Part shown: piece by piece, positions 21,730 through 31,952 of the stretch
How the letters are laid out: every line of letters starts with the position of its first letter
Position numbering within the stretch: the stretch's first letter is position 1
Origin: Anthostomella pinea
Taxonomy: Eukaryota; Ascomycota; Sordariomycetes; Xylariales; Xylariaceae
DNA length: 64,000 nt
Direction of reading: 5' to 3'
Assembly (NCBI GenBank): GCA_963556695.1
Contig: CAUWAG010000020.1
Coordinates: 1,116,001-1,180,000 of the forward strand
The notes under the pieces: model-generated
What the model was told of the DNA's origin: nothing
Seen by the model: the letters and a program-made list of their open reading frames with translations, nothing else
Databases searched by the model: none
Position numbers and translations under genes: made by a program

Positions 21730-24319
21730 ATTGGCGACTGGGCGGGATTGGCTATGTCTCGGCCGCGGTGGTCCTTCGCACGCCTGCCAGTGTCGCTCGT
21801 GTCAAGTCGAATAAGATGTGAGAGGAACGAGGCCAGCGCCGGGGCGGCACAGAGAAGGTTGGCGCACCAGCTGCGGTTGGCCGTACGGCTTGCAAATAGA
21901 GGAGGCCGGTGCCGGTAGAGTTTGCCAGAGGTGGTGGTGGTTAGACCAGATACGATACCTGAGCAATTTCGACGGCTGGTAAACTCTCTCGGATCGCAGT
22001 CGTGCTAGTCGCAAGAGTCGGGTCGGACGACATGCGACTTTCTCTGCCTCTCCGGAACGAAGAACGAATGGGCGGTTGCGAACGGCGTGGACGAAGAAGG
22101 CAAAGGGGCGGTCGTAACGGTCGTCAGACTCGCGAGACCGGCCGGAGCTGCCTATGGTCAAACGAGTGTCGGTAGCTATCAGCTCAAGCAACAAGCAACA
22201 AGCACCACCCAGCTTCACGAGAACCCGATGGGTGCAGGTGGGCGCAGGTGGTCGGCGATGAAAGCGAACTTTGAAAGTTGAGGTAGTAGTGGCCTAGATG
22301 CATGCGGTAAGGCGCTCGCTACCAAGGAAAACCTACCTACCTCCTAGCCGCGGTGTACGGGAAGCAAGAGTCACATGTAATTATGTACTGTGTAATAAGG
22401 TAATAAAGGGGACCAGACCCCCGTCCCGACCTTGAGAGTGAACAATTGCTTTGACCAGAATCTGCTCATGCCGCGAGAAGTCTGAACTTTCTGACGTCGC
22501 ATCCGCAGTCGACATTGGGCAGTGGAAATTGCATCACGGGCGCGCGGGTACATTCCGTACTGTAGGTACCTACTTTAAAGGTACTCCGCTACAGGATAAA
22601 AAAGCAAAAGCCGCCCCGTGGAGCAGTTGCGGGTACCTGGCACTTGAATCCTCAATCCTGATAGAGTTGGTGCAATGCCGGAACCCCGATCCCTCGTTGG
22701 GGGAGATGCATCCAGACTGTCCAGCCTCCAGGTGCCGGCTCTAGAGCTTTTTTGAGTCTAATAAGTCGGCGCCGCGCCAACTGATGCGAGGCTGCCTGCA
22801 GGGCTTTGGCGTGTAATTGTGCTGAATACAATAATAATATTATTGCACTGTCAATGTGACGCGTCCATTCGATCTGACACTGGACAGAACCATGGGGGCC
22901 AATTACAGATATGAGGTTGAGGATGAGCAGTGCTCGTCGAGGATCGGGTAGATCTTGGTTCGGAAGATAAGTACTGGTAGTAAGTGCTCTTTCAGGGGCT
23001 CACGTTAATCTGCCAGCTTACCGATTCATAGTGAGACCATGATATACCCGTGCATCCCGTTCCCGAGTAGGATACACATGTCGCGCATGCATATGACAAT
23101 GTGCGCAGCTTTATCTGATCTGATCTGTGGTTCGCTGGTCGCTTGCCATTTTGTGACAAGGCTTTACTGATAAAAAGGGGAGAGCACGCGACAGACTGAC
23201 TATCAAGGTACGCAAGATCTGTCCCTGCCCGCATTGATGTTATTATCAGTTCATACACCCTCTTGTAGATAGACCCAGAGATCCAATCTCTTGGGATCCC
23301 ATCATCCATCCTCTCAGTAATCAGATGGGCGCCACTGTCATCGTCGTAAGGGTCCCTCGAGCTCGTTGCATACATGAGAAATCAGAACGCATTGTCGAGG
23401 CCATGCCTATATTTGTAGTAAACATGATGCTTTGCTGAATGGAAGGGCAAAATGGGATCAAGTATATCGGTGGCCATAATGCAAGAACGCCCGCCGCCAG
23501 CATTCGAAACTGGATGACAGTGTCACACTGTATGGAATGGACGCAGCTCCACCAAAGAGTGGGTTCTGCGAGCGTGGCCCGTGCTTCCATTAGAGGTAGG
23601 TCAAGGGCCCCGCTTCATCAAAACAGACTCTTGTCAATCTCACAGGCTGCAGAGAATTCCTCGATCAATCTCACCACACAGGCAAAACAACATTGAAAGC
23701 AAGGGGAGAAGGCCAGCACACGACGATTCCCAGTCTCCGCTGCTCTTGTTCTTCTTTTTCAATGAAGACAGCCTTGCTCAATTTGATCTGCTTGGGCACT
23801 ACATTTGCGTTTACCTGGACCTGCCTTGCTGCCCCAGACCAGTCGTGCTATTGACCCCAGATGAAGGCACGCACCCTTTTGGGCACCCTTTTGGCCTGGG
23901 GAGGAGTGGCACATGAACACCGCTGTTCATGCTTGATGCCCACTGACTTGATTGTTTACGCTGTCAATTCTTGACAGCACTTAGTCGCCTCGCAGTCAAA
24001 GTACAGTTACTCGCGCACACCAAGTCCCCCGAGTTCAAAGGCCGCTCGGCGCTTCAATGATAGAAGGCAGCGAGTTTTCTAGCTCGACAACCGTCCTAGG
24101 TCAGTCTTCCCCCAAACCTCTCTGTCATTCCCTTCTCTCAAATGATGTCCATTTCAAGAATTCTGCAATACTCAAGAGAGCCTTCGGGCTTGATCATGTG
24201 GAGATTACTCTTGCCTGATGAGATACCAAACTATGGACCTTCCATACACTGCCCAACCCGTCACGTACTTTGGCTGACAGTCTGAACAGATATCTATCTG
24301 ATTATTGCCATTATGTCCC
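21730..24319. other. Long intergenic region (2.6 kb), nothing firm
   Basis: Upstream region of the Ser-rich gene and downstream region of the aldo/keto reductase. Short frames have no domain. There are GGTACCTAC-type motifs near 22565, common between genes of Sordariomycetes, and a short AT run near 22830. I found no RNA gene. Confidence 0.45.
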
Positions 24320-25375
24320 TCAGGTGTTGACCGGAACGTAGTCAGGGTACCGTGCCCCAGCGGTGGTGAATTTGGCCAGCGTAGCATCAATTTCAGCCAT
24401 GTCCTCGTCACTCAGATCCACGTCCTTCGCATTCTCCTCGACCCGTGCAGCGGTTGTCGCACCGGGAATCGGAATGATGATTGGCATGCCGGGCCGTCGC
24501 GACAGGGCCTTTGTCCAGTTGACCGCAAGCTGTGCTGGCGTGCATCCCTTCTTCTTGGCCATCTCCTCCACCTGCTTCACGAGCTGCAGATTGATCTCAA
24601 AGTTGCCTGGCTGAAATCGAGGCCAGCTTTTGAGTATGCTATCTTGGGGGATGTCGTCGACTGACTTGAACTGTCCCGTAAGCATACCTCGGCCAATGGG
24701 TGAGTAAGCGACGAGCGGGATGTTGTACATTGCGCAAGCCTCGGCCACACCATTCTCCAGTACGTCGGTACTGAACCTGCGCGATAAAATTAGCTTGCTG
24801 TTTATTTGTGCGGCAGCTCTCATGAGGGGGTGGGAGACCTACAGTGAAAGTTCAACTTCGACAGCATGCACTTTAGTATACTTGACGGCTTCATGGATCG
24901 TCTCGGCTCTGACCTCGGAAAGCGAGATACCGCCAAGCTTGCCTGTCTTGACGTATTCCTCCTCGACAACGCTGAAAGTCTCCTTCTGGTCCACACTCTG
25001 GTCACGGCGGCCGAACTCGAACAGGTCGAGCTTCTTGCGTCCATTCAGCTGGGCGATGCAGTTATCGAGCGATCTGCGCGTGCCCGCAGGCGAGCCGTCC
25101 GCATGAGTGCCCTCCGCGTTCAATCCTCCCTTGATGCAGATGATAACCTTGTCGGCATCCTCGGGGTACTTCTCAAAGTATTGCTCGAGCAGAACCAGAC
25201 TGTTGTACTCCTTGGGGCCGTAGAACTCGCCGCCGTTCCACATGTTGCAGCCTGTCTTGAGGGCGGTCCGCATGGCCTCGAAGGCCTGCTCCTGGGAACA
25301 GGGCTTTGCGCGCCAAGTCAAGCCCATAAGGCCGTAGCCTGTTGAGCCAATGTCCTTTCCGAGAATTTGAGGCAT
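24320..25375 (-). CDS. Aldo/keto reductase, pyridoxal reductase-like (329 aa, two exons)
   Basis: Cytosolic NADPH-dependent reductase with a TIM-barrel fold. Exon 1 is 25375-24843 and exon 2 is 24776-24320. The 66-nt intron splits a Leu codon, giving VEVELSL-FSTDVLENGVAEAC. I chose the ATG at 25375 (MPQILGKDIGSTGYGLMGL) rather than one 23 codons upstream because family members begin close to the first strand. The active-site segment reads NMWNGGEFYGP, where many aldo/keto reductases have D-x-A-x-x-Y-G; the Tyr is kept and the Asp is Asn. As I recall, fungal pyridoxal reductases (AKR8, Plr1-type) look like this. The cofactor-binding end reads IPIPGATTAARVEENA. Substrate is inferred from family resemblance only. 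A hairpin-forming repeat lies about 240 bp upstream. Confidence 0.85.
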
Positions 25376-25614
25376 TGTTGTTGTTGTCGTTGACTTGATG
25401 TACGGTGTTGGGATGTTGCTAGTGCGATAGTGAGTCGTTGGCAAGAACTGTGTTGTGATGCTAACGTTGTGCTGCTAATCTCTGTGATGTCTACTCCTGA
25501 CAGACTACAGTGTTCTTGCAGAGGATATATTCTTTATATGCGCAGATACTCAAGGTTCAGAAGATCTGTGTCCTGCGAATCGATTGAGATAATGTCCCCG
25601 CTGTGGCCGGAATG

Positions 25615-25680
25615 TTTAAATCCACGGTGTTACGGACTATTTTACCACCGTGGAAATAAGCAATAACACCATGGATTTAA
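25615..25680. repeat. Imperfect inverted repeat upstream of the aldo/keto reductase
   Basis: Left arm TTAAATCCACGGTGTTA (25616-25632) pairs with the right arm at 25664-25680 over 17 bp with one G-T mismatch; the loop is 31 nt. Within it, CCACGGTG (25622-25629) can alternatively pair perfectly with CACCGTGG (25646-25653). It could be a folded-back repeat remnant or a palindromic regulatory site. Confidence 0.5.
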
Positions 25681-27287
25681 GCGGAAATGTCTATGACGCT
25701 ATATGTCGGCAGTCGCCCACGGGGCCGTTTTACGGCGTTAAATCGGATTTCCAAAAATCCAGGTCCGCAATCCCGAAGCGGCCATTTCTGACTAAGCTAT
25801 AATCCCTTTCGTTACCCAACGAACAACTCGCACACTCGGGAGTCCGCGGGTCCCGTAAGACCGCAAGCCGTCACCCAGACCGGCTGTTGCTGCATGGGTC
25901 TTCCGGCCATTGGATGCGACCAGCTTTGTCGCCTTCGTTCGGAGGTGAAGCGCGGGTTTGGGGAGCGTCGGCTCGGCGATATGAACTACTTTGCGTTACA
26001 GGCTACCCAGCCCTACCTACGCGACGCCGATAAAGGGTCCCGGAGATCGAGGCCAAGACCGAGATTGGCTCGGGAGTGGTGACCCCTCGGCCGAGAGCGA
26101 CCGCGTGAAGTAATGGGCCGGGCCCTGCTTGACGCAGCCAATCAGCTTCTACTCGCGTCTTTCTCGATGCTCGAACGAACGGCTGAATAGGGGTTGCGAT
26201 ATCCAACACTAGTTGTGGAACACATTATCCTCACGGATAGCCCTAGACGTAATGTGCACGAGAGCACTTAATACTAAGGAAGGATCCCGACCAAATCGAA
26301 ACCAAGGGCTGTCGGGAAAGGGGTTGAAGATTTCATCTACGGGCACATGGGAAGGACATGTGGCTTGACTACAGTACGTGAAGCCTGGACGAGATTACTG
26401 CATGGCCCCGACCTATATGACCCAGAGAGCTGATCAACTTTAGGATGAAATCCGGACAACCCTAACCACAATATTGTGATATTATATGTCCCTCGTAACA
26501 CTTTCACGGCCGAGCCACTTTCGTCAAGATGTTCGTAGCCCTTTAATATCAGTTTCCCGCATTTGATGGCACGCAGAATCGCAATCATGGCCATGAGAAG
26601 TAGAAGCAAAACAGTCGATAACTCAGTTGCGAATCCCCGAGCGGCGAATGTACACGGGACGGCTTTCCAGGTGGTGGGAGAATGACCTGAACCTCTCGCC
26701 CCTCGGAGGCACACATAAGCCAACGACGTAGTTCTGTACTTGTCTCCTGCGTACAACGGGTGCATCCACTTGTTACCCGACAATAGACTGCGAGGTTTTA
26801 GAAGACTCAACCAAATCTATCGATTGTGCCCATGAAAACTCCGAGGTGGCGGGTATGGTTTGACATTGGCTCCATCCCCCCTCCATCAACCAGACAACAA
26901 ACATCCCTTACACGATGATCCATTCTCACTGCGTGCAGTAGCCTGACGCCTCCTTGATGTCTGGGTAATATATTTCACCGGTTGGCACGCCATGGTGGAA
27001 TGTTCGGGACCCTATAGCGGGTAGAAACTTGACACCGTTGCTTGGGACTGTGCGTTGGAACCCGAAATATAAATATTCCAATATATGTGCGCGATTGCCA
27101 CGACTCCCCCACTTCTCGCTTCTTCACATCTCACTTTGGAAGCTTTTTTCCACTCCCGTCTCATTCTTGGTTCAACCTCCCCCATGACCTCCATCTCTTT
27201 GGCACAAGCCAGCTTCGCCGACAAGCGCCCTGGGTACCACGCCAACACAGCTACCCATACGATTCCTGCATACTCGGTGCTCGCGTG
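25681..27287. other. Intergenic, no supported gene
   Basis: A 157-codon minus-strand frame at 26337-26810 has one hydrophobic run but otherwise unconvincing composition. No splice-supported gene or RNA is visible. Confidence 0.4.
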
Positions 27288-27866
27288 ATGCCTAAGCCGG
27301 TACAGACGCACCTCCTGGCCTTGGCCAGAGCCCTACCCACTGTCTCGACCAGCTCGACTCTCATGAATCTGCTGGACCAGAAGGCCCCTGGGTTACTGGC
27401 CGTGAAGCACTTCTTCGAGAAATGGCTCAACCTCGATATCACGGCACTCGCTCTAGCTCTCGGTGTTCTGGGCTCAGCTTCAGCGGGGATCGGTGAAATG
27501 CGACGGCTCGGATCGTGGCTCTGGAGATCGGTAGCCAGGTTCTTCGTTGCGTCCATCTGCTTGTGTGCTGGCGACAAGCTGAATCAAGACGTGATGCATT
27601 GGATGCGTCATCACGTCATTACCCGACAGGAACCCCAGGCCCTTACAGCGTCGACGCTTTATGGTGCGGAAAACAATGGCCACCGTCTTTTTCAAGACCA
27701 GAGCCAAAGTGACAGGAACCCGCGCAGGTGATAATGCTTGAGCGAAAAAGAGAGCATGGTGATACGGACATGACGCGACTTATGCCCTTTGCTGCGAAAA
27801 ATAAGCTATGTTGGCTACCCCTATGATGCTGCATGGCTACACCATTGGGGGTTTTGGAGAGAAAAG
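27288..27866 (+). pseudogene. Truncated BCS1-like gene: N-terminal half only
   Basis: Two exons, 27288-27727 and 27806-27866, joined in phase 2 (AG|C gives Ser). They encode the N-terminal region typical of fungal BCS1-like AAA proteins: a hydrophobic segment (LDITALALALGVLGSASAG), a second one (VARFFVASICLCAGDKLN), a WM...LTASTLYG stretch, and the conserved aromatic block in exon 2 (AAWLHHWGFWREK). A donor-like GTAGTA follows, but no further BCS1 sequence (rest of BCS1_N, Walker A/B) is found before the next gene. The catalytic half is thus missing here. A gene with the complementary half lies at 35.2-36.5 kb on the other strand. Confidence 0.6.
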
Positions 27867-28221
27867 GTAGTATCGGGGCCATAATGCCACGCTCAAAAAC
27901 TCTGGATCTCGCTTGAAATAGAGACAGCTATTAATAAACATTACGATGGGAGTGATCTATCTAGCCAGACTCAACATTCATATTCAAACAAGCAGGTCGA
28001 GCGCTGGCTACAGCCATTTGCCGCACAAGGAAACTTAGGTATGAGCCGCTTGATGGGAAAAGCCCTATAAAGTGAGCACGAATAAGCCTGTATCTCAGAA
28101 ATGATCGTCCCCCCAGGCCGTCTGACTGGACCCCTGCCTGCATGTCTAACGTAAAATCTGATCACGAGTCCATTATATCATCCTATATGTACACATCTGG
28201 CTACCCAAGCTACCACAGAGA
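27867..28221. other. Short intergenic stretch
   Basis: No continuation of the BCS1-like gene was found here, and no other gene. It ends at the convergent stop codon of the dihydrouridine synthase gene. Confidence 0.45.
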
Positions 28222-29476
28222 TCAAGAAAGCCGTTTCACCCCATCACTCAAACCCTTCTTCCTCTTGATCTCGTCAATGAAATCTATGACATCAATCCAG
28301 TTCGTGAATTCCATCAGCCGTGCGCGTTCCTTCTTGCTCAGCAGCGCCGCGCCGCGATCCGGTCCGAACCCGGCGCTACACATCTCGCTGAGGTGGTGGA
28401 TGCCCAGCTTCAGGTGCAGCGGCGCCCGCGCCACGTTATTCATGAAGAGATCGACCGCCTCCCAGGGGGTGGACTCGTAGCCGGCGAAGAGCGCCGGGTT
28501 GGCGAGCAGGGCGCGCGCGGACATGAGACCCGCGAGCTTGGGGAGGTGCGGTCTTGTTGTGGCGGGTGGTGATGTGCCATTGGTCTGCGATGTATCAGAC
28601 AGGGAGTTGGTAGTACCATTAGATTTGACGGACGTAGTGAACGTCGGCTGTGGATCTAGCAGATGCGACGTATACGGCAGCGTAGAAAGCGTGAACACAT
28701 CTCCAGACACCAGAATAGGCAACTTATCCCCAAAAGTATCCGTCAGGATACTCAGCGCCTCGAGGTTGATCGGCACACTAGATGGAGTACTCCGCGTTCG
28801 TGGATGTATGGTCAACCAGTCGATATTCCGGTTCTGCTCATCGCCCAGCACCGTCGTGATGAAGTCCATCGTCTGGCGCAGGTCGTGATGCACGCGGATC
28901 TTGACGCTCACGCTGCGGCTCTTGCCCTGCGGGTTATCGACGTCGGCCTCCTTGCCGACGCACCACCCGTCGTCCGCGAGACGCTGTCGCGTCGCGAGCA
29001 CCATGTCGCGCACGAGCTCGCGCTTCTGCATCATCGCGGCGCCGAGCGTCTCGGCGCAGGCCCATGATTGCGGACAGCCGCAGTTCAGGTCCACGCCGTT
29101 GACGTAGGGCGCGAGGAGGGAGGAGGCGCGCGAGAGCTCCGTGGGTGAGTTGGCGCCGAACTGCGCGATGGTGGGCAGTTCCGGTCCGAGGGTGGACACG
29201 GTCAGGTCGCTTTCCCGCGCGAAGTGACTGCGGTTGAACTCCTTCGCCAGAATCATGGGCGTCCAGCAGAGGTCGGTTCCATAGTGATGTACTGTTTGGC
29301 GGAAGGCAAGCTGGGGCGTATTCAGTATGGCTACCTAGGACCAGGGGGTTGCCGTAGCCCAGGTGGACTTCACTCACCTTGCTATACCGTACCATGGGCG
29401 CGCAAGCATAGAGAAATCTGCCTTGTGATTTCGCGGCATCGAAGATCTTGAGCGGACTGTACGAAAATGCATGCAT
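28222..29476 (-). CDS. DUS4: tRNA-dihydrouridine synthase, Dus4-type (395 aa, two exons)
   Basis: FMN-dependent enzyme reducing uridine to dihydrouridine in the tRNA D-loop (positions 20a/20b for Dus4). Exon 1 is 29476-29378 and exon 2 is 29310-28222. The 67-nt intron is phase 0, giving CAPMVRYSK-LAFRQTVHHYG. Family hallmarks are the FMN-binding start APMVRYS, GTDLCWTPMILAKEF, the catalytic-Cys motif DLNCGCPQSWA, the substrate segment VSVKIRVH, DWLTIHPRTR, and late MSARALLANPALFAG. An insertion of about 45 Ser/Thr/Asn-rich residues precedes that last motif and probably forms a surface loop. ATG 29476 is the first in-frame ATG; the exon frame stays open somewhat upstream but without ATG. Dus4 rather than Dus1 is by resemblance. 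Confidence 0.88.
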
Positions 29477-30129
29477 TAGCAATGCGCCCCTGGATGAGAA
29501 CACCTCCCAGCAGCCTTACTGAGTTTTCCGCTGGAGACCCTCATCCTCCCTATGTGCATCCATGATTGTGACTCTACTCAGGTAGCAGGTATCATCTTGC
29601 AGATGGCAAGGCCTTATTCATTCGCAATACTTGTGGTTTTGAGCAGTGTCATGATCTTGGGAAGTTACCCAGGTATGAACACACATGAATGCACGAAAGA
29701 TTGAAATTCGTTGACGGCGGTTTGGATTGCGCCCAGGCAGCTGGCGACAGCTGCGTGTCTCTACCTTAGCTACCTCATGCAGACTACCCCTAATTCTCAA
29801 ACGACGTCTTCGACAGCACCCTCGAGGGAGTTCGAGTCCCTGTTAGGAGCAAATGTACCCAATTCGTTGAGGCTTTTATTGTATGATTGAATCCAAGCAG
29901 CGCAAGCGCCTGCGTGATATGCTCAGCTCGAGTAGCACTTCTAGAAGAGTGCTGGCGAGGAGGTTTAATTTGAAGTAACTACTAAGTCTCAGAGCCACTT
30001 GATTAACACACATAACTTGATTTGCGCCAGTTCAGATATTTATGTATCACTTTCTCATCGCTAACAGGTATCTAATAGAGAAAGGGGCAGGGTTCCTCAG
30101 CCTCATCCCACTCTCAAGCTCCAGCCCAT
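29477..30129. other. Intergenic between the Dus and reductase genes
   Basis: No gene is supported. A T-arm-like string (GGGAGTTCGAGTCCC) at about 29829-29843 lacks any upstream A box or matching acceptor strand, so I do not call a tRNA. Confidence 0.45.
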
Positions 30130-31176
30130 CTACTGCAACTTAGTAATCAGCTTCCCTTGGTTCGTCCCGTCGAACAAATGCATCCAAGTCTTTGGCACAT
30201 CCTCAAACCCACACTCAACAATGTGCTCGCTACCCTCCACCTTCAGCTTGCCCTCCTGCAACGCTTTCGTGAACACTTCCCTCGCCTCTGGGACCTTGTC
30301 CATGAAGTCCAAGACGATAAAGCCGCGGACCTGGATGCGCATACTGATGATCTCGAACCAGTTCTTCAATCCCGTCGCACGTTCCTTGGAGGAGTTGTAG
30401 TTGGAGATGGCGCCGCAAGCAGCGACACGGCCATGCTTCGCCATACGGGTTAGCATCAAGTCTAGGATCTCGCCGCCCACGTTGTCGAAGTAGACGGTTG
30501 CGAATTCCGGTGTCGCTTTCGTCAAGTCGTCCGCGAAGCTGGATTTCTTGTAGTTCAGGCACGTGTCGGCGCCGAGGGACTCGACCCATTTGCACTTCTC
30601 GTCCGTCCCAGCGATTCCGATGACTTTCTTACAGCCGATGATGTTCTTGGCGATCTGCACACACATGCTGCCTGTAGCACCTGCAGCACCGGAGATGACG
30701 ACAACATCGTCCTTGGTGATCTGGGCGACGGCGGTGAGACCGAACCAGGCTGTCATACCTGTTCCTCCGAGAGCACCTAGGTAGTGGGTCCGGCTCATAC
30801 CTCCTGGCAACTCAGGAGCAGGTTGGCACGATGATGCAGGGACGACTCCATATTCGCTCCATCCAGTCGAAGAGAAGACCCAGTCTCCTTTCTTGAAAGA
30901 CGACGACTTGCTTTCGATGACTTCAGAAATGGCACGCGCGTGCATGGGTGTGCCTTCCTTTACGGGTGGGACATAGAGGCGTTCGGGGTTGATGTCTGGA
31001 GAAATCCATCCGCGTTGGGCTGGGTCGTTGGAGAGATACACGGCCTTGACGACAATCTCGCCGTCCTTGGGTTCAGGCAGGTCTTTCTCTGTGAGCTTGA
31101 ACGTGGCGTCCGGTCCGTCAAGTTGTGGCATGTCCGTAGGCTTCTTCGCCAGTAGCCATTGTCGGGATTTGACCAT
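30130..31176 (-). CDS. NADP-dependent MDR reductase, 2-alkenal/prostaglandin reductase-like (348 aa)
   Basis: Zinc-independent medium-chain dehydrogenase/reductase that probably reduces the C=C bond of alpha,beta-unsaturated carbonyls in the cytosol. It is a single exon of full family length. The N-terminal catalytic part has NDPAQRGWI and a conserved GTPMHARAISEVIES region. The Rossmann domain has ISGAAGATGSMCVQIAK, then VIGIAGTDEKCKW and the family motif FDNVGGEILDLML, and later RVAACGAISNYN. No zinc-binding Cys cluster is present, as expected for the PTGR/NADPH alkenal reductase group. The physiological substrate cannot be told. Confidence 0.88.
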   Translation of the reverse strand: MVKSRQWLLAKKPTDMPQLDGPDATFKLTEKDLPEPKDGEIVVKAVYLSNDPAQRGWISPDINPERLYVPPVKEGTPMHARAISEVIESKSSSFKKGDWVFSSTGWSEYGVVPASSCQPAPELPGGMSRTHYLGALGGTGMTAWFGLTAVAQITKDDVVVISGAAGATGSMCVQIAKNIIGCKKVIGIAGTDEKCKWVESLGADTCLNYKKSSFADDLTKATPEFATVYFDNVGGEILDLMLTRMAKHGRVAACGAISNYNSSKERATGLKNWFEIISMRIQVRGFIVLDFMDKVPEAREVFTKALQEGKLKVEGSEHIVECGFEDVPKTWMHLFDGTNQGKLITKLQ

Positions 31177-31952
31177 TGTTGCTGTTGTTCGACTGTCGAT
31201 TCGGTTTGAGAGGGAGAAGATGATGTTGCGTTGTTGTTGTTGATATCCAAGAACTCGGTGGCGATTTTATACTTTTAGCCTTCCCCTCTCATACACGCCA
31301 TAGACGCCACTTACCGTGGATAGCCTATTCAGAATAGCTCCTTCCTAAGGTAGTATGGAGCTTGCTGAATAATGTGCTCCTCATAAGCTTCTTCCAATCC
31401 TTTCTATCTTACCGTGACATCGCGGTTCCACTACGACCCCGAGACAGGGCCTCACATATGTCATACGGTTGCTAATAAGTCAGTGATAAGCGTGCCTCAC
31501 AAGCTTGCTGACTGTCAGCTTTCAACCTCGCTGGTACTTACTAAGCTCACCAAATGCAAACATTGAACGACCTGACTCCTGTGTCGCAACCTACCTCAAT
31601 GGTGAAAAGTAGATCACGAGACCACGATAGGTAGTCTTTCAAGTCGACGTTTAGGTAAGGTAATGGATGGCGGGGTTGGAGGGGCAAAAAACGGAAAGGG
31701 GCGCAGGACCCACCATAATTCTTCACCGCCTGCCGACTGGGTCTGATTCTTGCTTGCTGCCAGATTTTGCCAGACATATGATTGATCCTTGAGATTTTGG
31801 CTTTTCGAATTAAAGACATCAAAGATACCTTCCGACGTTCGGCAGTTGAAGTACTCCAAGTCACTGTCGCTGAGTTTCCTTTGTCCGTTTTTGCCACTGG
31901 TACATTCCGGCTCGCAGCATCCGTCCCCCGAAGCCTTTTCACAATTGTCGCA
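31177..31952. other. Divergent promoter region of the MDR reductase and ADE2
   Basis: The two genes point away from each other across about 780 bp. An in-frame extension upstream of the ADE2 start (from about 31782) is treated as 5' leader because it lacks family similarity. No other feature is seen. Confidence 0.5.

Noticed and set aside
26337..26810. 157-codon minus-strand frame with a hydrophobic run
   Set aside because: No family motif, no splice context and irregular composition; not distinguishable from a chance frame.
29815..29850. T-arm-like sequence with GTTCGAGTCC, a possible tRNA
   Set aside because: No A box, no anticodon arm and no acceptor strand complementary to the 3' part are present within 100 nt on either side.
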